The translations under genes were made by a program, and so were the position numbers. The notes below the pieces were generated by a model. That model was not told the DNA's origin. It worked only from the letters and a program-made list of their open reading frames with translations, and made no database searches. Of a stretch of 64,000 bases of DNA, positions 56,556 through 64,000 are shown in pieces (positions within the stretch are counted from its first letter, which is position 1; each line of letters starts with the position of its first letter). This DNA comes from Corbicula japonica (taxonomy: Eukaryota; Mollusca; Bivalvia; Venerida; Cyrenidae). Where the stretch lies: positions 1,356,001-1,420,000 of the forward strand of contig JAZAYU010000087.1 of the NCBI GenBank assembly GCA_038501625.1, given 5' to 3'.

Positions 56556-58540
56556 TAGCTCACCTGAGCTGGCTCAGGGTGAGCTATTAGGATCAATGAA
56601 TGTCCGTCGTCCGTCCACACTTAGTTTGTTAACACTCTAGCGGTCACATTTTTGCTCCGATTGTCATGAAACTTGGTCAGGATGTTTGTCCCAATGATTT
56701 CTCGGACGAGTTCGAAAATGGGTCATCTGGGTCCAAAAACTAGGTCACTGTTACTAAAAATAAAATTTTCTTGTTAACAGTCTAGCAGTCACATTTTTGC
56801 TCCGATCGTCATGAAACTTGGTCAGGATGTTTGTCCCAATGATTTCTCGGACAAGTTCGAATATGGGTCATCTGGGTCCAAAAACTAGGTCACTGTTACT
56901 AAAAATAGAATTTTCTTGTTAACACTCTAGTGGTCACACTTTTGCTCCGATTGTCATGAAACTTGGTCAGGATGTTTGTCCCAATGATTTCTCGGACAAG
57001 TTCGAATATGGGTCATCTGGGTCCAAAAACTATGTCACTGTTACTAAAAATAGAATTTTCTTGTTAACAGTCTAGTAGTCACATTTTTGCTCCGATTGTC
57101 ATGAAACTTGGTCAGGATGTTTGTCCCAATGATTTCTCGGACAAGTTCGAATATGGGTCATCTGGGTCCAAAAACTAGGTCACTGTTACTAAAAATAGAA
57201 TTTTCTTAACACTCCAGTGGTCACACTTTTGCTCCGATTGTCATGAAACTTGGTCAGGATGTTTGTCCCAATGATTTTTCAGACAAGTTTGAATATGGGT
57301 CATCTGGGTCCAAAAACTATGTCACTGTTACTAAAAATAGAATTTTCTTGTTAACACTCTAGCGGTCACATTTTTGCTCCGATTGTCATGAAACTTGGTC
57401 AGGATCTTTGTCCCAATGATTTCTCGGACAATTTTGAATATGGGTCATCTGGGTCCAAAAACTAAGTCACTGTTACTAAAAATAGAATTTTCTTGTTAAC
57501 ACTCTAGCGGTCACATTTTTGCTCTGATTGTCATGAAGCTTAGTCAGGATGTTTGTCCCAATGATTTCTCGGATGAGTTTGAATATGGGTCATCTGGGTC
57601 CAAAAACTAGGTCACTTACTAAAAATAGAATTTTCTTGTTTACACTCTAGCGGTCAGATTTTTAATCTGATTGTCATGAAACTTGGTCAGGATGTTTGTC
57701 CCAATGATTTCTCGGACAGTTTGAATATGGGTCATCTGGGTCCAAAAACTAGGTCACTGGGACTAAAAATAGAATTTTCTTGTGTACACTCTAGTGGTCA
57801 CATTTTTGCTCCGATTGTAATGAAACTTGGTCAGGATGTTTGTCCCAATGATTTCTCGGATGAGTTTGAATATGGGTCATCTGGGTCCAAAAACTAGGTC
57901 ACTGGGACTAAAAATAGAATTTTCTTGTTAACACTCTAGCGGTCACATTTTTGCTCTGATTGTCATGAAACTTGGTCAGGATGTTTGTCCCAATGATTTC
58001 TCGGACAAGTTCGAATATGGGTCATCTGGGTCCAAAAACTAGGTCACTGTTACTAAAAATAGAATTTTCTTGTTAACACACTAGTGGTCACATTTTTGCT
58101 CCGATTGTCATGAAACTTGGTCAGGATGTTTGTCCCAATAATTTCTCGGACGACTTTGAATATGGGTCATCTGGGTCCAAAAACTAGGTCACTGTTACTA
58201 AAAATAGAATTTTCTTGTTAATACTCTAGCGGTCACATATTTGCCTCGATTGTCATGAAACATGGTCAGGATGTTTTCCCAATGATTTCTTGGACGAGTT
58301 CGAATATGGGTCATCTGGGTTCAAAAACTGGGTCACTTTTACTAAAAATAGAATTTTCTTGTTAACACTCTAGCGGTCACATTTTTGCTCCGATTGTGAT
58401 GAAACTTGGTCAGGATGTTTGTCCCAATGATTTCTTGGACGAGTTTGAATATGGGTCATCTGGGTCTAGGTCACTGTTACTAAAAATAACTTTGTTGTAC
58501 TCAGGTGTGTGATAAAGGGCCATCATGGCCCGCTTGTTTT
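56556..58540 (+). mobile_element. Pearl-like (Helitron-type) element with thirteen 145-bp tandem units
   Basis: The head is TTTAGCTCACCTGAGC with its GCTCAGGGTGAGC hairpin, followed by a short TCCG tract and units repeated at 56654, 56799, 56944 and 57089 (145 bp, measured at GCTCCGA) to about 58480. The tail hairpin GGGCCATCATGGCCC is followed by GCTTGTTTT. It is unrelated in unit sequence to the intron 2 element but has the same plan. ORFs across units are by-products of the repeat. Confidence 0.75.
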
Positions 58541-59137
58541 ATAATACAAACCCTTTATTTTTTTAGGATTTAGAAAGAAAGTGTATATGCAAATTATTTA
58601 CTTGTATAATGATTTTATCAATTAAAGCATACAGTCAATGGTATTATCAGAAGTCAACATCCAGCTAGAAGCATTATAGAATAAAATATGTTCACAATAA
58701 TGCAAATACCTGAAGGACAATAGAACATCTACCACGCCTGGCAACAGATGTTACATATAAATGGACTGGTCTCAATTTTGCAAGCATTGAACGCTGGTCA
58801 TAGATTAAATGCAATTTGATTGCAACAGGTTGGGGAATAAATATCATATATCACTGTACATGGAGATAAAAATTATCATTTGGTTGAATGAGTCATTACA
58901 ATGGCCGCTTACAGCACTGTTAATTTGTTGTTACCTAGTCCTTGTTGCTACTTATGCTAGCACACCAGAAACCAGTCTAGGTAAACTGGTAACTTTAACC
59001 ATGCTTTGTTGCTATTGATATAATTACCCTGGAAACCTGTAATCTAGGTCACCAGCTAACTTGTTGTTACCTACCCCTTGTTGCAACTCGGGCAAATTTA
59101 CGAGTTAAAACTACTATTTCCCCTGACCATATCACAT
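58541..59137. other. No gene; local near-duplicate
   Basis: TTGTTGTTACCTAGTCCTTG at 58923 recurs as TTGTTGTTACCTACCCCTTG at 59061, so a small diverged tandem is present. Confidence 0.4.
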
Positions 59138-59215
59138 CGCCTCGATAGCGCAGTGGTTAACACGTCCGTTTAGCATTGTCCTAACTTTTTTCGACACGGG
59201 TTTGATTCACTCTGA
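59138..59215 (+). repeat. Degenerate tRNA-like (A and B box) relic
   Basis: CCTCGATAGCGCAGTGGTTA resembles the 5' half of an elongator Met or Ile tRNA, and GGGTTTGATTC at 59198-59208 resembles a B box at about the right distance. The middle part and the 3' acceptor strand do not fold. Confidence 0.4.
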
Positions 59216-59399
59216 CACAAGGCTTTTAAAACTACATGTATATTTTTTAGATTTCTACTTGTTAAGTTTTACTTTAGTCATTACGTACTATCATATATAT
59301 TTTGCTTCAATTTCTCTCGCCATATTTAACGCGCTTATACTGTACACTACACAACGTTTATCTCAAGGATATCGAGGAAGTAATTATTGTGTAAAAAGT

Positions 59400-59630
59400 A
59401 TAAACATGTTTTGAACCTACAACCTATAACAAGGTTGCTACCATTACATTTCAAAGTATTTTTATTGACTGCGTCTTAGACCACTCGGCGAATGGGACAA
59501 GTGTTGGGAGCGTTACGCTTAGTATTAAACAACAATTAAAATATTAGACCATTGTTTACATGTAATGTAATGTAAACACACCAATGTAAACATTGCCAGA
59601 TTACCTTTCTCCAATAATAGTACACTGGAA
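59400..59630 (-). repeat. Copy 2 (inverted) of the tRNA-like interspersed element
   Basis: The reverse strand carries the same order of motifs as 56340-56540 and keeps a better A box (GCCGAGTGGTCTAAGACGC). It also has a tandem duplication in the TTACATGTAA region. Confidence 0.5.
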
Positions 59631-59639
59631 CCAGTCTAA

Positions 59640-60343
59640 AGGGGCCGTCACACTATGATGTTCTGGTCAACGTTCTCTGAACGTTTCAATCGTTCATTTT
59701 TTGAGCATTCTAGAACGAGGATGGCAAATCTGGCATGTAATTAAAGTTTGGTCTAATGCACCACTAGCGTGTGTCTAACCCACTAGAAGCGTGTACTTGC
59801 GACCCAGTAAGAAAACCCTTAAACCATTACTGTTCTCCAGGCCACTGGCGCGCGAAGAATGATTTGTCAACGTTTAACGAGTGGCTGAGGCATAGACGTT
59901 TGGGTAACGCTCGAATGATGCTCAATGGACGCCAAAAGGACGTTCGTTTCACTTAAGTCACACCCTGCGTGCGCTTAGGGACCAAGCAAACGATTTGTAA
60001 CAACCAATTAACGCTTGAGTAACGACTGTCTCACAATAGCCAAACGTGTGCAATGCTTGGCGAACGTTAGTTAAACATTCCACGAATGTTCTTAAACGTT
60101 TATCAGCGTTTAAAATTAAACATTGAAGAACACTGGTCTCAGTGAAAATGTTTGTGCATGTTCAAAAAAACATTTTCCGGACCAGTGTTCTCCGCCGATT
60201 CCCGGCGATCATTGACGTTCACCGACATTCAATAACTTTTACACAACACACTTCTGGCGCTATCCCAGCAACCATGAACGACTAACAATGTTTCCTCAAA
60301 TCTCATAGAACGCTGACGAGAACCTCAAAGTGTGATGACACCA
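59640..60343. mobile_element. Harbinger-like non-autonomous element S with TAA target duplication
   Basis: Left AGGGGCCGTCACACTATGA and right (reverse strand) TGGTGTCATCACACTTTGA are imperfect inverted ends. TAA lies outside both (59637-59639, 60344-60346). Joining the flanks gives CCAGTCTAAGTAAGC, which resembles CCAGTCTAGGTAAAC at 58973, supporting the insertion. 704 bp, unusually rich in AACGTT/CGTTT words, no long ORF. Confidence 0.6.
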
Positions 60344-60346
60344 TAA

Positions 60347-61184
60347 GTAAGCTTATTACTTGACTATGTTACTGACCCCATGTTGCTATTTGATGTTAGT
60401 TATGCAAAGATCTAGGCTAGGTGAGCAGGTTATCAGCACAGTCTGTTCATGGACTGCAGTTACCTATTTAGTTAATAAACTTAAATATCAATTTCTGCTA
60501 AACATTCATAGTGATTATCCTCACTGTAATTGACAGAAATGTGAGTCCATTACATTAATTCTGTTCACAAGAATTATAATAATCTTATTATTGCTAATGG
60601 ACATATTCTATCTGCAGTATTTTAGAGAAGCTAGATGTTTGCTTCATTAGTATTTCAAAATAGCGCTGACAAGATGAATGCACTTATATTTGTGTGGGTG
60701 AAATTTCATGTTTTTCACCTAAACATCATTTTATTGGGGCTTTATATTTGTGTTTCTTTTGATTGACACTTTGAAGAATGGGGGATCTCTCCTACTCAAC
60801 CCGGTGTCGGGGTCCATTAAACAAAATATACAGGACGGTCAAAAATATAAAAAAATACATAGCCATTCATATTTTATCAAAGAGTTACAGCTGGTAATAA
60901 TTACCAAAATGGTAACTTTCTTTTGACAGGGCGTAAATTTAATGTCTGCCAGCATTTATTCGAGAAGATTGTTCTAATTACTTTCTGACAAAATATCTCA
61001 TAGGAGACAGTTTTAATGTTCATAAAAGTGATAAACAAGTTTTTTTCTGAGGCAATATAAGTGTACAAAAGAGATGTTTTAATGCATATCAAGTAACTGG
61101 AAGGTTTATTCAAGTCTATAAGCATTTTAAAGCTGACTATTCACAGTTCAGGGTGGAATTCTTCAGTATCTCAAATGTGGTCAA
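60347..61184. other. No gene seen
   Basis: AT-rich. Confidence 0.5.
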
Positions 61185-61552
61185 CCATTTACTCCGTGTA
61201 ATTTGGCTTTTATCCCATGGGCAAATTGTGTAGATCCAGATTATTTATGAGTGTAAATATAAGGATTGAATCAATATTTGATGGTTTTCATTTGCGTATG
61301 AAAAACAATTTGATTGTTTAAAGTAAGCGAGAAGCCCTTTGGGCTTCACACACTTTAAACAAACCAACTGTTTTCCATACCCATATGAAAACCATCAAAT
61401 ATTGATTCAATCCTTAAATAATCACTATTTGACCAAAAAACTAAAAGTGCAGATTCTGATTAGACAGCACCTGATCAGATGGTGCCATTTGATCTGGATC
61501 TACACTGTTTGCTCATGCAATAAAAGGCGTATATATGGAGGAAAGGGTTTAA
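61185..61552. repeat. Family B copy interrupted by a small foldback
   Basis: Left part ACTCCGTGTAATTTGGC...GTGTAGATCCAGAT, right part from TGACCAAAAAACTAAAAGTG to GGAGGAAAGGGTTTAA. The insert is the palindrome at 61241-61432. Confidence 0.65.
61241..61432. repeat. 190 bp foldback inserted in a B element
   Basis: AAGGATTGAATCAATATTTG (61261 on) and its mirror CAAATATTGATTCAATCCTT (to 61415) form 31-bp arms around a loop that itself contains GAAGCCC-ttt-GGGCTTC. Confidence 0.65.
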
Positions 61553-62053
61553 CCTGTCACATAACCTGAATTCTGGTATAATTGTGTTGGCAGCAGAAGA
61601 AAAATCATTTATGTGACTGTACAGGGTATAAGACAATCAGGAAAGAATAAGTTCTTAATCAAAGAGCCAGACTCCAGTGGCTATGACATTTCAATGATTA
61701 CGAGGCAGATAGGGGCTTTAAATGATGGAGAGTTTTAAGAAAGAAATTATGGATGCCCTAACCCCTTTCCCAAATTAAGGAGATCTGTCCCTGAGGTAAT
61801 TAAACATGAGTTTGAACTTAATGCTCAAAACTCAAATTTTCTTTCTTTTTTTTACAGGAAATAGAAAACTTCTGTTGTTAATGAGATATTTTGGAACAAC
61901 ATTAATATGCATTTGTGAAAATCAAATAAAGCAATCAAAGCAGTGTAAATCATTAATTTCACGTGTAGGCTTTGAGAGTGAAACTGTGTTTTGAGCTTGG
62001 TATTCGATCGCAAGTTTTATTACCAAGTGGCATGTGTAACTTTTGAATTTTAG
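61553..62053. other. No firm gene
   Basis: A T-rich acceptor look-alike at 61857 lacks a matching donor. Intronic if the 48.9/62.05 kb exons are real. Confidence 0.4.
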
Positions 62054-62106
62054 CATCTCAGAGGGAGAAATGAGAAATATCTGGAAGTGTCATGGAGATT
62101 TGACAG
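62054..62106 (+). CDS. Candidate 53-nt internal exon, phase-compatible with the exon at 48.9 kb
   Basis: A T-rich acceptor (ttttgaattttag) precedes 53 nt that end at AG|GTATGA. In phase 0 it reads HLRGRNEKYLEVSWRFD plus two bases. This frame would follow directly from the phase-0 donor at 48982, implying a 13 kb intron that holds most of the repeats on the right side of the window. No family is recognised. The exon is short, so chance is a real alternative; its value is as a lead for transcript mapping. Confidence 0.33.
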
Positions 62107-62271
62107 GTATGAATTTTCCAAGAAAAGAAAGAGAGAAACTGTCATGGCCAGTGATCCAGAAGAACACGACATCGACAGCTTTAATGCCTATAATAGTGAT
62201 AAATTACCAATTTCATATGCAGCAGTCAGAAATATTGAGACCAGTTAATGGAAGTGATTATAAATTCTGGA

Positions 62272-62512
62272 CAGATCTGCTATAGAGATTAGCTAAAATA
62301 TGGTGTGGTATGTTGGAGTGGAGTCTAGAGTGCAGTTTGGTGTCAGATTTTGGAGCAAAATTTTGGAGTTGAATTTTTAGATTCCCTTTTCAATATTTGT
62401 ATTCACTCATAAATCTCACTTCAATTTTTGACTCCAATGTTACTCCGGACTCCACTCCAGACTCCGCTCCAACACTCCACTCCATATTATAGCATATGCA
62501 GATCTGCTATAG
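62272..62512. repeat. Palindromic element flanked by a 14-bp direct repeat
   Basis: CAGATCTGCTATAG stands at 62272-62285 and 62499-62512. Between them the sequence is an imperfect inverted repeat: GTTGGAGTGGAGTCTAGAG against the reverse strand's GTTGGAGCGGAGTCTGGAG. Confidence 0.6.
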
Positions 62513-62885
62513 GCATAAATGTAATTTGTATTGAATTTTGTCACTCAATGTAAACTTGTATCATTGATACAGTTTGTGGATTTATGTATGTTTATTTCTC
62601 TTGAGAAATTCGCTGAGACATTCAGTATTTTACAGAAATGTTTCTGTGTTTCTTTATGTCGCTGTTTGGCATTTAAGCACATAAAATGGTCTATTTGCTT
62701 TTAAAATCAGACATTGAATTACTATCTTTGTCAGTTTTGCAAGGAGGCTAGACTTAATAAGGGAGAAATGTTTAATTCAGATGGGGATAAGGGGTAAAAT
62801 GTTCCAAAAGTTCAGCACTGTAAAATAAAGTAACATAGTCAAAATAAATCATAATCAGAAATGCTAACCTGTGACTGTTTTGACT
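62513..62885. other. No gene seen
   Basis: AT-rich. Confidence 0.5.
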
Positions 62886-63128
62886 TTAACCCTTTCCTCC
62901 ATAGAAACACCTTTAATGCATGGACGAAAAGTTTAGATCCAGATGAGCTGGCACATCTATGCCATCTGATCAAGATCTAAACTGTTAGCGTTTTGATTCG
63001 CTACTAGGTTATTTCTGACCAAAATGTGACCAGTGCAGATCCTGATTAGACAGCACAGATGTGCCGGCTGATCTGGATTTACACTTGTCTCACATGCATA
63101 AAAAGGCGTATATATGGAGGATGGGTTA
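62886..63128. repeat. Family B copy
   Basis: TTAACCCTTTCCTCC to GGAGGATGGGTTAA, full length. Confidence 0.75.
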
Positions 63129-63385
63129 AACATGATGGAAATAATTTTTAATCCAATCTGTCCACCATGTTCTGTGCCAAGACAAATTGCAAAACGTACC
63201 ATTACAACTCTTGACTGTGTTTTGTAATAGTAATGCCCCCTTTTTTATTTAAAATTTAAAAAGAAAACCTGGTTTTATCGCTTTGAGCACTTCTTGTTTT
63301 ATCTCAAGAGAGAAAAAAGACCTACCTTTGAAGTGACTTGGAGAATTGACAATTTTCTAAAAGTGTGTGTCATGTTCATGACCAG

Positions 63386-63531
63386 GGCCGAAGATCATTT
63401 AACTAAGATTTAAGATCAGTCTCAAATCTCAAGGATCTGATTGGCTGAAATGGCGACTGGTCGCCATTTCAGCCAATCAGATCCTTGAGATTTGAGACTG
63501 ATCTCCAGATTTAGTTTTAGGATCTTGGGCA
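63386..63531. repeat. Family P copy, AAGATCAT subtype
   Basis: Flanked by CAG (63383-63385 and 63532-63534). GGCCGAAGATCATTTAAC to AGGATCTTGGGCA. Confidence 0.8.
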
Positions 63532-63534
63532 CAG

Positions 63535-64000
63535 ATCACGGTCACTGTAATTTTTCGAAACAGTTATAGACTGTATAACTCAAAACATACATGAAAGAAT
63601 TCAATAAGATAAGCAGATATGTATATAAGTTATGTCATTTGCATGACCATAGCCTCTGAGGTCAAGGTCACAAGTCAGATTTTTTTTTAACGTAAATACA
63701 GAGAAACTACATGGGGAATTAAAAAAAAAAATGAATAAATGCAGAATTTTATTGTTGGCTCAACAAGTTCCCATGGGCAATTTAGTTAACAGCAAAATGC
63801 TGAAAGAATGAATTAAACTTGACTCAAATTCTCTACAGAATTATGCCATACTTTGAAAGTGCAGAAAATTTAATTAAGATGTTATCCGCAAGGAAATCAG
63901 GATTATTTATTTTCAAGATTTTGCAGCCATCCAATTTCCAGAAAAGCAGCAGGAAAAATGCAGCTGTTGTTAAACTTATGTCATGTTAGTGACACAAGTA
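63535..64000. other. No gene seen
   Basis: AT-rich; no ORF or repeat recognised. Confidence 0.5.

Noticed and set aside
57676..57897. ORF across pearl-like units
   Set aside because: It is a by-product of two tandem 145-bp units; the peptide repeats with the DNA.

Overview
The window looks like nuclear DNA of a bivalve mollusc. That is an inference from AT-rich intron/exon genes with GT-AG splice sites, two protein genes of animal type, a nuclear tRNA gene, and two elements with the architecture of the bivalve 'pearl' Helitron-like family. It is gene-poor and dominated by non-autonomous DNA transposons and foldback repeats.

Layout. Positions 1-8.3 kb hold dense short inverted-repeat elements: family B, about 245 bp, TTAA-ended; and family P, about 145 bp palindromes with a CAG/CTG target duplication. 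A candidate first coding exon on the minus strand lies at 9.7-9.8 kb and would run off the left edge. A tRNA-Val(AAC) gene is at 11.2 kb. A nested inverted-repeat element fills 11.5-13.7 kb. Two larger elements follow: a 2.85 kb long-inverted-repeat element at 17.3-20.1 kb and an 837 bp TTAA-flanked one at 20.7-21.5 kb.

The protein-coding core is 24.3-33.7 kb. It holds a six-exon plus-strand gene for a two-domain FAM151/menorin-type membrane protein (557 aa) and, converging on it, a three-exon minus-strand gene for glyoxylate/hydroxypyruvate reductase (GRHPR, 324 aa). Their stop codons are about 1 kb apart and their likely poly(A) sites nearly meet. Most of FAM151 intron 2 is one pearl-like element with nine 156 bp tandem units. 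At 35.8-36.5 kb a minus-strand frame of 226 codons is broken by one stop codon.

From 37 to 64 kb the window is again mostly repeats: a TA-flanked 1.86 kb element (37.5-39.3 kb), many B and P copies, a Transib-like element with CACAGTG at one end (52.9-53.5 kb), a second pearl-like element with thirteen 145 bp units (56.6-58.5 kb), a TAA-flanked Harbinger-like element (59.6-60.3 kb), and tRNA-derived relics. A well-supported first coding exon at 48.9 kb, with a phase-compatible candidate second exon at 62.05 kb, suggests an unidentified plus-strand gene that leaves the window on the right.

The repeats date one another: P, the Transib-like element and a small foldback are inserted inside B copies, and internal duplications give natural empty sites that define some target duplications exactly. 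All repeat family names are inferred from ends and target duplications, since no transposase gene is visible.
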